Notes: a model not told the origin generated them from the sequence alone. Positions 30,548 to 40,393 are shown, counted from the first letter of the stretch. The stretch: 64,000 nucleotides of DNA from Ruminococcus sp. (GCA_022779485.1 JALFTC010000014.1:1-64000); one strand, 5' to 3'. A program made the numbers and translations.

Positions 30548-32491
30548 TTATGAAATTGAACTTCCTGCCGGAATGCTGTCGTCAACGAATAATACCTTTA
30601 CATCATCACCGTGACTTGCCGCCAAAATCATTCCTTGACTTTCAACACCGCACAGCTTTGCTGGCTTTAGGTTTGCAACCAGGATAATGCTCTTGCCCAC
30701 AAGCTCGTCAGGCTTGTAGTACTGGGAAATTCCCGATGCTACTGTTCTGTCCTTTTCGCCGTCAAATACTGTTAGCTTTAACAGCTTTTTGGACTTCTTA
30801 ACAGGCTCACATTCCTTGATTTTTGCTACCCTTAGCTCAACCTTTGCAAAGTCATCAATTCCGATTTGTGCAAGACCCTCAATTTTAACAGGAGTTTCTT
30901 CTTTTTCTTTCTTCTCCTGCTCTGCATAGATTTCCTTTAGGAGTTTTTCGGAGTCAAGACGGTTAAACAGAGGAACTGCCTTGTTCACCTTTACACCGGG
31001 TACAAGCTCGCCAAAGGCACAAAGTGAATCGTAATCCTTTTTGTCGCAGTTAAGCTGTTCCATAATTTTGTCTGAGGTTTCAGGCATAAATGGGGAAAGG
31101 AGTATTGCAATGTACCTTATGCCCTCAAGGAGGTTGTAAAGCACTGTGCCAAGACGGGATTTTTTGCTTTCGTCCTTTGCAAGTGCCCAAGGCATAGTTT
31201 CGTCAATATATTTGTTGCATCTCTTTGCAAGTGCCAAAATTGTGTCAAGAGCGTCAGCCACACGGTAGGTGGAAAGTAGATTTTCAACCTTTTTAACAGT
31301 TTCTGTACAAGCTGTCTTGATTTCAAAGTCAAGAATTTCCTCTGTGTCAGGATTTTGGATAACACCGTCAAAGTACTTGTTGTTCATTGCAACGGTGCGG
31401 TTAACAAGGTTTCCGATTGTGTTTGCAAGGTCGGAATTGTATCTTTCAAAAACTGTTTCGTAGGTTATTGAGCCGTCGGAAGCATAAGGCATTTCGGAAA
31501 GGAGATAGTACCTTACCGCATCAACACCAATTAGCTTTACCAAATCATCGGCATAGATAACATTGCCCCTTGATTTGCTCATCTTGTCCTGTCCGAACAG
31601 GAGCCACGGGTGACCGAACACCTGCTTTGGCAAAGGCTCGCCAAGAGCCATAAGCATAATAGGCCAGTAGATTGTGTGGAATCTAAGGATATCCTTGCCT
31701 ATGATATGCACATCGGCAGGCCAGTATTTTCTGTATCTGTCGCTGTTTTCGCCACAGTCGTAGCCAAGGGCTGTGATGTAGTTTGAAAGTGCGTCAATCC
31801 AAACATAAACAACGTGCTTTGGGTCAAAGTCAACAGGAATACCCCACTTAAATGAGCTTCTGCTAACGCACAAATCCTGAAGACCGGGCTTTATGAAGTT
31901 GTTTACCATTTCCTTTTTACGGCTTTCGGGATAGATGAAGTCAGGGTTGCTTTCAATGTAGTCCTCAAGCTGTTTTTGGTACTTTGAAAGCCTGAAGAAG
32001 TATGCCTCCTCCTTTGCCGGCTTTACCTCTCTGCCACAGTCGGGGCATTTTCCGTCAACAAGCTGACTTTCTGTCCAAAAGCTTTCGCAAGGTGTACAGT
32101 AAAGTCCGCTGTATTCGCCCTTGTAAATGTCACCTTGGTCATACAGCTTTTTGAATATCTTTTGAACAGCCTTTTCGTGGTAATCGTCGGTTGTTCTTAT
32201 AAAATGGTCGTAGGTGGTGTTGAGCAAATCGCAAACGCCCTTGATTTCACCTGCAACCTTGTCAACATATTCCTTTGGAGTTACCCCTGCTTCTCTTGCA
32301 TAGTCCTCAATCTTTTGACCGTGCTCGTCAGTACCTGTGCAGAAAAATACATCATAGCCCTGCATTCGCTTGTACCTTGCAATGGCATCAGACAAAACAA
32401 TCTCGTAGCTGTTGCCGATATGTGGTTTTCTTGAGGTGTACGCAATGGCAGTTGTGATATAAAATTTCTCGCCGTCGCATTTTTTACACAT
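30548..32491 (-). CDS. metG: methionyl-tRNA synthetase
   Basis: A 647-residue class I synthetase charging tRNA-Met in the cytosol. The HIGH-type motif is PHIGNSYE near the N-terminus, the four-cysteine knuckle is CTPCESF with CPDCGREV, the KMSKS loop is DKMSKSRGN, and the C-terminal OB-fold tRNA-binding domain (IDDFAKVELRVAKIKE onward, about 110 residues) is fused. The ATG in MCKKCDGEKFY is chosen because TAAGGAG is eight bases upstream; a GTG three codons earlier touches that site. Its leader is too short for a T-box. All motifs intact. Confidence 0.97.
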   Translation of the reverse strand: MCKKCDGEKFYITTAIAYTSRKPHIGNSYEIVLSDAIARYKRMQGYDVFFCTGTDEHGQKIEDYAREAGVTPKEYVDKVAGEIKGVCDLLNTTYDHFIRTTDDYHEKAVQKIFKKLYDQGDIYKGEYSGLYCTPCESFWTESQLVDGKCPDCGREVKPAKEEAYFFRLSKYQKQLEDYIESNPDFIYPESRKKEMVNNFIKPGLQDLCVSRSSFKWGIPVDFDPKHVVYVWIDALSNYITALGYDCGENSDRYRKYWPADVHIIGKDILRFHTIYWPIMLMALGEPLPKQVFGHPWLLFGQDKMSKSRGNVIYADDLVKLIGVDAVRYYLLSEMPYASDGSITYETVFERYNSDLANTIGNLVNRTVAMNNKYFDGVIQNPDTEEILDFEIKTACTETVKKVENLLSTYRVADALDTILALAKRCNKYIDETMPWALAKDESKKSRLGTVLYNLLEGIRYIAILLSPFMPETSDKIMEQLNCDKKDYDSLCAFGELVPGVKVNKAVPLFNRLDSEKLLKEIYAEQEKKEKEETPVKIEGLAQIGIDDFAKVELRVAKIKECEPVKKSKKLLKLTVFDGEKDRTVASGISQYYKPDELVGKSIILVANLKPAKLCGVESQGMILAASHGDDVKVLFVDDSIPAGSSIS

Positions 32492-32535
32492 AATACTCAC
32501 TCCTTAAAAATAATCAATAGTAATCATTAATAGTT

Positions 32536-32564
32536 ATTATAACAAAGCAATCGGTAAAATGCAA
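32536..32564 (-). promoter_or_regulatory. metG promoter
   Basis: On the minus strand TTGCAT (32559-32564) and TATAAT (32536-32541) are 17 bp apart, about 45 bp before the metG start. Confidence 0.6.
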
Positions 32565-32626
32565 TTATTTGCATTTATTTTTCCAAAGTTACTTTGTTTT
32601 TTTTGTTATTTTTCGATAGTTTTTTG

Positions 32627-32655
32627 TTGAAGAATAGCGTGTTAAGTGGTATAAT
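32627..32655 (+). promoter_or_regulatory. promoter of the Gld-like operon
   Basis: TTGAAG (32627-32632) and TATAAT (32650-32655) are 17 bp apart. A second, weaker candidate TTGTAA/TAAAAT (32837-32864, 16 bp) lies nearer the first gene. The 250-base leader between them and the ATPase gene shows no other recognisable element. Confidence 0.55.
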
Positions 32656-32915
32656 ATATGCGTATGCGTTTTTCAGAACAGTAAACCGTTGGACAAGAAA
32701 TGCTGACTAAAGAACTGACTTAGCAAATGTCATAAAAAGCAATAGGTTTTTTTGTATTAAATCACGAGAAAAAATATATCTTTGTGACAACATATTGAAA
32801 CTTTATGAATAAAAAGTGACAATTCACCTGATGTCCTTGTAAAAAGTTTTGTATCTGATAAAATTACTATGGAGTAAATCTGTAATTTATATTATAAGAA
32901 AAAGGAGTTGACAAA

Positions 32916-33869
32916 ATGGTTGAGGTCAAGAACCTTGTGAAGCAGTATGGCGACATCAAGGCGGTAAACAATGTTAGCTTTACCGTTAATGACGGCGAAA
33001 TACTTGGCTTCCTTGGCCCTAACGGTGCAGGAAAAAGTACCACAATGAACATTATCACCGGCTACATATCCTCCACTCGGGGCACAGTTACCATTAATGA
33101 TGCAGAAATTTTGAAAAATCCAAAGGAGGCAAAGTCACAGATAGGCTATCTGCCTGAATTACCTCCACTTTATATGGATATGACCGTAAGGAAATACCTT
33201 GAGTTTATGTTCTCTATCAAAAAGGTAAAATTGCCTAAAAAGGCTCATATTGACGAGGTGCTTTCCGTTACAAAGCTAAGCGACCACCAGAACAGAATTA
33301 TCCGCAACCTGTCAAAGGGCTACCGTCAAAGGGTTGGCCTTGCACAGGCACTTTTGGGAAATCCTCCTGTACTAATTTTGGACGAGCCTACCGTTGGTCT
33401 TGACCCGTCACAGATAAGGGAATTCAGAACACTTATTAAAGGTCTTGGAAAAAAGCATACAGTTATCTTTTCTTCCCACATTCTCTCTGAAATTTCCGCA
33501 ATTTGCGACAGGGTTATTGTTATCTGCAACGGTGAAATTGTAGCTGATACAAAGGTTAGTGAGCTTTCCTCCGCAATAACAGGCAAGTCAACACTTACAG
33601 TTGAGGTTGAGGGCAGTACCTCTGCCGTAACATCTGCAATAAATACTGTAAGCGGTGTTACAAAGGTTAGCGTGGAAAGGCAAACAGAGGAAAACTGTAA
33701 TGTTTACACAGTTGAACACGAAAGCGGAATAGACATCCGCAAGGGCGTGTTTAATGTTATGGCTAAAAATAATATGCCTATACTCACTATGAATGAGGGC
33801 GGTATGAGCCTTGAAGAGGCATATTTGAGGCTGACATCAAAAAATGCGATTAAGGGGGGCAAAAGATAA
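32916..33869 (+). CDS. ABC exporter ATPase (GldA-like)
   Basis: A 317-residue ABC ATPase. GPNGAGKST (34-42) is Walker A, LSKGYRQRVGLAQAL the signature region, VLILDEPTVGLD Walker B, and FSSHILSEI the switch histidine; about 90 residues at the C-terminus form the extra domain of the GldA/DRA type. It powers the membrane protein encoded next (their genes overlap, TAATG). AAAAGGAGTTGACAAA precedes the ATG. With the GldF-like permease, GldG-like and DUF4340 proteins it forms a complete four-gene exporter of the kind named after gliding genes but common in non-gliding Firmicutes. Confidence 0.9.
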   Translation: MVEVKNLVKQYGDIKAVNNVSFTVNDGEILGFLGPNGAGKSTTMNIITGYISSTRGTVTINDAEILKNPKEAKSQIGYLPELPPLYMDMTVRKYLEFMFSIKKVKLPKKAHIDEVLSVTKLSDHQNRIIRNLSKGYRQRVGLAQALLGNPPVLILDEPTVGLDPSQIREFRTLIKGLGKKHTVIFSSHILSEISAICDRVIVICNGEIVADTKVSELSSAITGKSTLTVEVEGSTSAVTSAINTVSGVTKVSVERQTEENCNVYTVEHESGIDIRKGVFNVMAKNNMPILTMNEGGMSLEEAYLRLTSKNAIKGGKR

Positions 33870-34573
33870 TGACAGCAATACTTAAAAAAGAGCTTGGCTC
33901 ATTCTTCACATCTGCTGTGGGATATGTTGTTCTGGCTGTTTATTACTTCTTTGCCGGACTGTTTTTCTACTATTATTGTTTCAGAATGGACAGCAAGGAT
34001 ATGGCAACTGTATTTTCAAATATGTTTATGATTACAGTTCTTGTAATACCCATTATCACAATGAAGAGCCTTTCGGAGGAGAAAAAGCAAAAGACTGACC
34101 AGGCACTTCTTACCTCTCCTTTGGGACTGGGTGAAATTGTAATTGGTAAGTTCTTAGGCGCGCTTGTTATGTTCCTGTGCTGTATGGCAATCTATGTTCT
34201 CTTTGCCTTTACACTTTCCTTTTACAGCGCACCTGACTGGTCTGTATTCATCGGAAACCTTTTGGGAACAATCCTTTTGGGTGCCACAATGATTGCAATT
34301 AACATCTTCATCTCCTCCTTGACAGAAAGTATGATTATCTCTGCCATTGTGGGAGTTTGTGCCGGTCTTGTAATTTTCTTTATCGACAGCATTGCAGCCC
34401 TTGTTTCCGTAACTTGGATTTCAACTGCAATTTCAAGTCTGTCATTTGTAGGACACTATCAAAACTTTACAACAGGTATCCTAAGCGTATCGGATATGGT
34501 ATTCTTCCTTTCCGTTATTGCACTGTTTAACTTCCTGACACTTAGGGTACTTGAAAAAAGACGCTGGAGCTAA
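33869..34573 (+). CDS. ABC exporter permease (GldF-like)
   Basis: A 234-residue ABC-2 type permease with six membrane helices (the first at about 15-40, the last at about 205-225), with MKSLSEEKKQKTDQALLTSP in the coupling loop after helix 2. It is the membrane channel partner of the ATPase whose gene overlaps it. Length fits half-size ABC-2 permeases, which dimerise. The transported substrate is unknown; in the related Gld systems a secreted or surface protein role was proposed. Confidence 0.88.
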   Translation: MTAILKKELGSFFTSAVGYVVLAVYYFFAGLFFYYYCFRMDSKDMATVFSNMFMITVLVIPIITMKSLSEEKKQKTDQALLTSPLGLGEIVIGKFLGALVMFLCCMAIYVLFAFTLSFYSAPDWSVFIGNLLGTILLGATMIAINIFISSLTESMIISAIVGVCAGLVIFFIDSIAALVSVTWISTAISSLSFVGHYQNFTTGILSVSDMVFFLSVIALFNFLTLRVLEKRRWS

Positions 34574-34585
34574 GGAGGTATTAAA

Positions 34586-36238
34586 ATGGCTAATAACAGA
34601 AAAGAAGATTTCCTTGCTTCAGAAATAGAGAAGGATTTGGAAAATATGGCTGTTTCTGAGGACATATCTGCCGAAACAGAGGAAAAGGATAATAAATCAG
34701 AAGAAAAAAAGCAGTCAAAAATTAAAGAGATTTTACATTCAAGAAAGTTTGCCAGGGGCTGGCTTTTTGCGGCAGTAATCGCAGTTTTTCTTGCCTGTGT
34801 TATTGCAGTGAACATAATAGCCTCTGTCCTTGAATCAAAGTTCCCGGCCCTTACATTTGACATTACAAGCAGTAGTATGTACGGACTTCAGGACGAAACA
34901 AAGAAGCTTTGCAGTAGTGTTGAAAAGGACATTCAGCTTTATCTTTTAACAGATGAAGAAAACTTTAAGTCATTTGACAGTATGTACGGCACAGCATACT
35001 TTACACAGGCAAATCAGCTGTTTAAGGAAATTGCCGCACAGAGCAGTCACATCAAGTTTGACTACAAGGACATTTCCTCAGACCCGTCATTCGCATCAAA
35101 GTACAGCGAGCTTAACCTGACAACCTCAGGGGCAAGTATTATCCTTGTTGTTGACGCAGGTGACAATAAGTACAAGGGTTACACAATTAAGGATTTGTTC
35201 AATATGGAAACTGACGAAACAGGCTACTCCACTATTACAGAGAGTAAGGTTGAGCAGACAGTATGCACAGCAATCCTTGGCTTAACAAAGAAAAATGCTG
35301 CAAAGGCTTGTTTTATTACTTCCTCAGGTGTACCGGCAGAAAATGAAAGCTCCACCGGAGAAAGTACCTACACTGCCCTTAAAAACCTCCTTAAAAATCA
35401 GGCTTACGACACCGTAACAGTCAACCTTGATTCAAAGCAGAATGTTCCGTCGGACTGTGATATACTGTTCTTTGTTGCTCCCACACAGGATATTTCCGAT
35501 TCTGGCCTTGAAAAGGTGGAAAGCTTCCTTAACACAGCAAAGAAAACAAGCAAAACATTTGTATATATTCCAAACCCATATAAGGTTGAAAGCGGAACAC
35601 CTAACCTTGACTCATTCCTTGAGTCACAGGGTATGAAGGTTGGGGACTCTTGGATATATGAGCAGAGCGACAAGTATCTTTCTTCCATTTATCCCGACAG
35701 CCATACGCTTTCTATATTCGACTATGACAACGAGGACTTTACAACAGGCTTTGACACAGCTACAAAGGTGCTTATGGGAGATACAAGACCTATCACCTTT
35801 ACAGAGGGCAGTAACGCAGTTTCTCTGCTGAATTCATCAAGCAAGGCTGACACAATGCCTTTCACAGCCCAGTCCGAATCTGACATAGAAAAGGGAACAG
35901 GCGAGCCGATTTCAGGTGCTGCAATCAACAGGGCTGATGTTTCTGACGGAGTTTACAAGAACACAGTTGTAATCGGCTCCTACTATGCAGTATCAGGCGA
36001 CTTCCTTAATACTTATACCCAGTACAACAACGCAAATTACTTTGCAAATATGTTTAATGTCTTAACAGAAAACGAGGGTGAAACTGTTGTAATCACAAGC
36101 GCAAAGGCATCCGATACTTCACTTGGATTACAGTCAGAGTCACAGACAACTATTCCGGCAGTTATCTTCCTCTTTGTATTGCCGATAGGCATCCTTGTTT
36201 TGGGCATTGTGATTTGGGCAGTTAGGAGAAAGAAATAA
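34586..36238 (+). CDS. GldG-like ABC exporter subunit
   Basis: A 550-residue protein. After a charged cytosolic N-terminus rich in Glu and Lys (residues 1-50) comes one membrane helix (about 52-75), a large outside domain (SSSMYGLQDETKKLCSSVEK to about residue 515) with the alpha/beta pattern of GldG/DUF7088 proteins, and a final membrane helix (IFLFVLPIGILVLGIVIWAV) before a basic end. TAAGGAGGTATTAAA precedes the ATG. The domain resembles sugar- or lipid-binding folds found beside such ABC exporters and probably works as the extracytoplasmic substrate-handling part. Confidence 0.85.
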   Translation: MANNRKEDFLASEIEKDLENMAVSEDISAETEEKDNKSEEKKQSKIKEILHSRKFARGWLFAAVIAVFLACVIAVNIIASVLESKFPALTFDITSSSMYGLQDETKKLCSSVEKDIQLYLLTDEENFKSFDSMYGTAYFTQANQLFKEIAAQSSHIKFDYKDISSDPSFASKYSELNLTTSGASIILVVDAGDNKYKGYTIKDLFNMETDETGYSTITESKVEQTVCTAILGLTKKNAAKACFITSSGVPAENESSTGESTYTALKNLLKNQAYDTVTVNLDSKQNVPSDCDILFFVAPTQDISDSGLEKVESFLNTAKKTSKTFVYIPNPYKVESGTPNLDSFLESQGMKVGDSWIYEQSDKYLSSIYPDSHTLSIFDYDNEDFTTGFDTATKVLMGDTRPITFTEGSNAVSLLNSSSKADTMPFTAQSESDIEKGTGEPISGAAINRADVSDGVYKNTVVIGSYYAVSGDFLNTYTQYNNANYFANMFNVLTENEGETVVITSAKASDTSLGLQSESQTTIPAVIFLFVLPIGILVLGIVIWAVRRKK

Positions 36239-37824
36239 TGGCTAAATCAAATAAGAAAAACACAAAGAAAAATAATAAAAACCTGCTTAAAATAATCATT
36301 CCGGCTTTGGTTGTAGTGCTCATAGCCGTAACACTTGTTGTGGTACTCACTATGCCTGACCCTAATGAAAATGACAGTAAGGAAATAGAATATACAGAGC
36401 CTGCAAAAATCACAGCAGATGTTGACAAGGACAAGGTGCATCAGGCAGAGCCGGCAACAAATGCTGACGGCGAGATTGACCAAAACGGCTCAGGAGAGCT
36501 GATGTCCTACATTCCGATGAATATTAAGTCAATCAAGGTGGAAAACGAAAAAAGCAAGTTCGAAATTAAAAGCTACACACCTGTGGAAATTACCACCGAT
36601 AAGGACGGCAAGGAAAAGGAAAGCACAAGGGCAACAGAGTACACCCTTGTGGGATATGAGGACAAGACCCTTGCATCAGGCCAGCCTGACGCTATTGCCA
36701 ATGACGCCGCTTCCCTTGAATTTACCAAGGTAGTTTCAACAGGCGACAAGGACGAAAAGGACTTTGGCTTTGACAAGCCTCGTGCAACTGTTGAAATTAC
36801 ATATCAGGACAACACAAAAGCAAAAATTTATGTTGGCGCAGTTGCTCCGTCAAATGCAGGAATTTATGTGAAGTTTGGTACAGGCAAGACAATTTACCTT
36901 GTTGAGGAGGAGTCTATCGACTCATTCCTCTACGGTATTAACGACCTTATTGACCTCAATATTACCGACCCTGCAAAAAGCGGTGATGACGCAACAGCAA
37001 CAAAGATTGAGCTTAGCGGTAAGCGTTACAAGGACAAAATTACAGTAGTTCCAAGTGATGACGAAACAGCAATGACCAACTACCTCATCACAACTCCGAA
37101 AGCCTACTACGGTGACGACTCAGGATGTAGTGAAATTGAGGGCGGTATCAGGGGCATAATGGCAAAGTCTGTTGTATATGTGAACCCTGGTGATAGTCAG
37201 CTTGAAAAGTACGGCTTAAAAGAGCCTTATGCCGAAATCAATGCAACATACCCTGACACAACAGTTAATTTGATTGCAAGTAAGGGTGACGACAAGGGCT
37301 ACTGCTTTATTATGAAAAAGGGCGGAGATGTAATCTACAAAATCCTCACCGACTCTGTAAGATGGACAAAGTCAAGCCTTGAGGACTTGCGTTCAGATTT
37401 TTTCGTTGACAACGAGCTTACAGCCCTTTCCAAAACAGAGGTTAAATTCGGTGACAAAAGCTACACCTTTGACATTGACGGAAAAACCTCATCAGCAGAT
37501 ACAGTTGTTAAGTACAAGGGTAAGCAGGTTAGCACAGGCTATTTCCAGACAGCCTTTGACTATATGCACGGCTCAGACTTTTTACGCCACGAGTTTACCA
37601 ACGAGAGCCTCAGCGGAAGTCCTGAACTTACAATTAAGTTTACCTACAAGGCAGACACAGGCAGAGGTGCAGACGAGCTGAAATTCTACGATATGGGCAA
37701 CCAAAAGTACTATGTTACAGTAAACGGCGAGCAGATTTCCTACATTTACAAGTCAGCGGTGACAAAGGTAGAAAAGCTGTTTACAAGCGTTACAAAGTCA
37801 TCACCAAAGGACGACCAAAATTAA
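36238..37824 (+). CDS. DUF4340 protein of the Gld-like exporter
   Basis: A 528-residue membrane-anchored protein. One N-terminal helix (IIIPALVVVLIAVTLVVVL, about 20-38) is followed by an outside region matching DUF4340, with the repeated motif pattern DFGFDKPRATVEITYQDN and KYGLKEPYAEINATYPDT, typical of the two tandem DUF4340 halves. Its ATG overlaps the stop of the GldG-like gene. DUF4340 and GldG proteins always travel together and presumably form an outside complex. Signal and length are intact. Confidence 0.88.
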   Translation: MAKSNKKNTKKNNKNLLKIIIPALVVVLIAVTLVVVLTMPDPNENDSKEIEYTEPAKITADVDKDKVHQAEPATNADGEIDQNGSGELMSYIPMNIKSIKVENEKSKFEIKSYTPVEITTDKDGKEKESTRATEYTLVGYEDKTLASGQPDAIANDAASLEFTKVVSTGDKDEKDFGFDKPRATVEITYQDNTKAKIYVGAVAPSNAGIYVKFGTGKTIYLVEEESIDSFLYGINDLIDLNITDPAKSGDDATATKIELSGKRYKDKITVVPSDDETAMTNYLITTPKAYYGDDSGCSEIEGGIRGIMAKSVVYVNPGDSQLEKYGLKEPYAEINATYPDTTVNLIASKGDDKGYCFIMKKGGDVIYKILTDSVRWTKSSLEDLRSDFFVDNELTALSKTEVKFGDKSYTFDIDGKTSSADTVVKYKGKQVSTGYFQTAFDYMHGSDFLRHEFTNESLSGSPELTIKFTYKADTGRGADELKFYDMGNQKYYVTVNGEQISYIYKSAVTKVEKLFTSVTKSSPKDDQN

Positions 37825-37851
37825 CGGTTAAAAATAAAATACTGTAAATTA

Positions 37852-37890
37852 CAAAACCCTCCCAAGTCAGAGTTACTGACAGGGAGGGTT
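37852..37890 (+). terminator. terminator of the Gld-like operon
   Basis: AACCCTCCC and GGGAGGGTT pair, with AGTCAG/CTGACA extending the stem, followed by AGTTTTGTTT. Confidence 0.8.
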
Positions 37891-37905
37891 AGTTTTGTTT
37901 CCCTA

Positions 37906-38037
37906 TTATTCGTAATGAGTCCGCATAGAGATAATTTTTACAGTTTTCACACCTTCGTCAACCATATACACAAGGCGGTGCTGTGCATTAATTCTCCGTG
38001 AATAGCACATATTAAGATTGCCTAAGAGTTTTTTATG
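37906..38037 (-). pseudogene. YoeB/Txe toxin C-terminal fragment
   Basis: About 42 codons read LLGNLNMCYSRRINAQHRLV and end KIISMRTHYE before a stop. This is the conserved C-terminal end of YoeB/Txe mRNA interferases (GCYSRRINxxHRLVY with the final histidine). The N-terminal half and the YefM antitoxin gene are missing; the right edge is the terminator of the next gene. It is a dead remnant of a toxin-antitoxin locus. Confidence 0.75.
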
Positions 38038-38041
38038 ACAC

Positions 38042-38074
38042 AAAAAACCCCCCTCCCAAATTGAGAGGGGGGAG
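38042..38074 (-). terminator. terminator of the permease/ATPase operon
   Basis: On the minus strand CCCCCCTCTC and GGGAGGGGGG pair and are followed by TTTTTTG, directly behind the 38086 permease gene. Confidence 0.85.
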
Positions 38075-38085
38075 GATATGTATGA

Positions 38086-39687
38086 CTACTGCAAAGACGC
38101 CAGTTTTTTTACGCCCCATTTTGTAAGGATACGGTAAACTATTGCTGAAGCAACAGCCAACAGAGCAGTGCAAATAACTGTGTAAATTTCAAGTGCAAAT
38201 GGTGTTATCTGTGGTATCAGAATGAATGACAGTCCAAGGGCAATTAGAATTCCCCAGTTTAAAAATAAGGAGAGTACAACGCTTGAGCCTTGCTTAATTG
38301 CAAAAGTCTCATTTGTCCAGTCAAAATGTGCAAACCTTAAACCTAACATCAGGTTAATCATTCCTGTCAGCAGAATGAAAAACTGTGGCATAGCAATTAG
38401 GGTAATAGTTGACAGTACAGTTGGCTTTGCTACAACTGCACACACAATACTGCAAATAAGTGCAAAGGGTGAGCTTACCATCAGGTGGAGATTAAGCTTT
38501 GCCATTAATACATCCTTACCCCTGATAGGCAGGGAGTTAATGAGCCACATTGTTTTGCCTTCTATGGAGATTGATGGGGCAGTAACCACATTCATTGAGG
38601 TGATAAGGCAGATTATTGCAATACCAATTAGCACCAATAGTATTTCCGCACCGGGCAATGAACCGCTAAAAGACAAAACCCAATCCCTTTTTATTACCAA
38701 AACAACAGCCGCAATCACAAGGAAAACAGACCCCAAACCGCAGTTCAGCATATACATCGAATTTTTGGTAAAGTGACTCAACTCTTTTAGGAACAAAGTC
38801 TTTCTAAGTGAGCTTACCTTTAACTCTTTTTCACGATACTTAGCCTTTGTACCCTTGCTCTTTGTGGTGGCTATTCGTATAAAGCTAAGGGATAAAATCC
38901 GGTATATTATTGCAAAAAATGCAAGGGTAATGGCAGTGAAAATCACAAAACCCAAAATGTCACCTGTTGCGCCCATTCCCATTTGGTAAATTGGGTACAA
39001 TACACTTTTGATGCTTTCACCTACCGACTTGCTGTTGGTAATCAAAAGCTGAACATAGTTGTTGAACTGGTAGTAAAAAAAGAAGTATAAGCCAAAAAAC
39101 GCCAGGGAAAGTATGCTTGTAATTATTGTTTTGTTGTTCATTCTTGCAGTTGCCAATGCAATGAGCCAACCGATTATGCAGGTGATACCAAGGCTCATAA
39201 ACGGCTGAATAAAGAACAGCAAAAAGCAGAAAACAAGTCCAAGAGGTGTGGCAAAATCAGAAAGGGCATACACAACAACAGCCGACAGAAAGAATATTCC
39301 TCCAAAGAGAAAGTTTTGTACATACAGCGAGAACATTCGTGAAAACAAAATCTTGCCGGGAGAAATAGGAAGTGAAAGCAAAAATTCGTTGTCCTTTGCA
39401 TCAAACAGCATATATTGAGTTACAAAAATACTGCCGAATACGGCAAGCATCATTCCTACAATGCCGGCAACTGCAAAGTACAGCCAACCCATTCCGATGG
39501 AAAACAGAGGAGCACACAGGCTTTCCATCATATTGTAAAAGAAAAAGAACAAAAATCCCGCAACATAAAGCATTAAAAGGGCGTACACAATGGGTAGCGC
39601 CTTTGAATTTTTCTTTTTGCTGTTTCCGGAGCGAAAATAAGCGGCGTACAGTTCTTTGAGCTGCTTTTTGAGAAGTGTTTTAGTCAT
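38086..39687 (-). CDS. large ABC exporter permease
   Basis: A 533-residue polytopic membrane protein with about twelve helices, of the putative ABC exporter type found with single-domain ATPases in Clostridia. FVTQYMLFDAKDNEFLLSLP (about 80-99) is the conserved coupling segment, and EGKTMWLINSLPI in the second half a matching one, so the protein looks like a fused dimer. The start is the ATG in MTKTLLKKQLKELY; upstream in-frame sequence belongs to the overlapping ATPase gene. Co-transcribed with the ATPase, it likely exports a peptide or lipid; substrate unknown. Confidence 0.82.
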   Translation of the reverse strand: MTKTLLKKQLKELYAAYFRSGNSKKKNSKALPIVYALLMLYVAGFLFFFFYNMMESLCAPLFSIGMGWLYFAVAGIVGMMLAVFGSIFVTQYMLFDAKDNEFLLSLPISPGKILFSRMFSLYVQNFLFGGIFFLSAVVVYALSDFATPLGLVFCFLLFFIQPFMSLGITCIIGWLIALATARMNNKTIITSILSLAFFGLYFFFYYQFNNYVQLLITNSKSVGESIKSVLYPIYQMGMGATGDILGFVIFTAITLAFFAIIYRILSLSFIRIATTKSKGTKAKYREKELKVSSLRKTLFLKELSHFTKNSMYMLNCGLGSVFLVIAAVVLVIKRDWVLSFSGSLPGAEILLVLIGIAIICLITSMNVVTAPSISIEGKTMWLINSLPIRGKDVLMAKLNLHLMVSSPFALICSIVCAVVAKPTVLSTITLIAMPQFFILLTGMINLMLGLRFAHFDWTNETFAIKQGSSVVLSLFLNWGILIALGLSFILIPQITPFALEIYTVICTALLAVASAIVYRILTKWGVKKLASLQ

Positions 39688-40393
39688 AATTTTCCTCCAG
39701 CTCCAAAAATACGGATTCAAGGGACTCGTCACCCTTAACCTCTTCCATAGAGCCACTGCGGATAAGCTTGCCGTCCTTGATAATTGCAACCTTGTCGCAC
39801 AGCTTTTCGGCTACCTCCAGCACATGGGTGGAGAAGAATATTGCACCGCCACGGTTACAAATTTCCCTCATCTGTTCCTTTAGGGTGTGGGCAGATTTTG
39901 GGTCAAGACCAACGAAAGGCTCATCCATAATAATCAACTTTGGGTCGTGAATTAGTGCTGAAATAATAGCCAGTTTTTGCTTCATACCGTGGGAATATGC
40001 AGAAACAGGCTGTGCCAAATCCCCCTTGATGCCGAACATTTCGGAGTAATTATGGATTTTCTCCTGTCTTTCCTTTTGGGGTATCCCGAAAACATCTGCA
40101 ATAAAGTTTAAAAACTGAATACCTGTCATATAGTCGTATAAGTCGGGATTGTCGGGAAGATATGCAATCTGCTTTTTACAGGCGAGGGGATTTTCCTTTA
40201 TGGAGATACCGTCCACATAAATTTCACCCTTATCAAATTTCAAAATTCCACAGCAGGACTTTATTGTGGTGGTTTTGCCGGCACCGTTGTGACCGATAAA
40301 TCCGTAGATTTCGCCCTTATTTATATGTAGGCTAAGGTCGTCAACCGCCTTTTTGTTACCGTAAACTTTTGTTAAATGCTCAATTTTAAGCAT
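39680..40393 (-). CDS. ABC exporter ATPase
   Basis: A 237-residue ABC ATPase: GHNGAGKTT (34-42) Walker A, AYSHGMKQKLAIISALI signature, LIIMDEPFVGLD Walker B and FSTHVLEVAE switch. The signature SHGMK deviates from LSGGQ, as usual in the exporter group with long permeases. Its 3' end overlaps the permease gene by eight bases. The ATG lies 35 bases after the stop of the upstream permease gene, so the two exporter pairs at 38.1-42.3 kb form one long transcription unit. Confidence 0.9.
   Translation of the reverse strand: MLKIEHLTKVYGNKKAVDDLSLHINKGEIYGFIGHNGAGKTTTIKSCCGILKFDKGEIYVDGISIKENPLACKKQIAYLPDNPDLYDYMTGIQFLNFIADVFGIPQKERQEKIHNYSEMFGIKGDLAQPVSAYSHGMKQKLAIISALIHDPKLIIMDEPFVGLDPKSAHTLKEQMREICNRGGAIFFSTHVLEVAEKLCDKVAIIKDGKLIRSGSMEEVKGDESLESVFLELEENYD

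Noticed and set aside
32492..32915. T-box riboswitch upstream of metG
   Set aside because: The leftward leader is only about 40 bases and lacks the T-box sequence and specifier hairpin.
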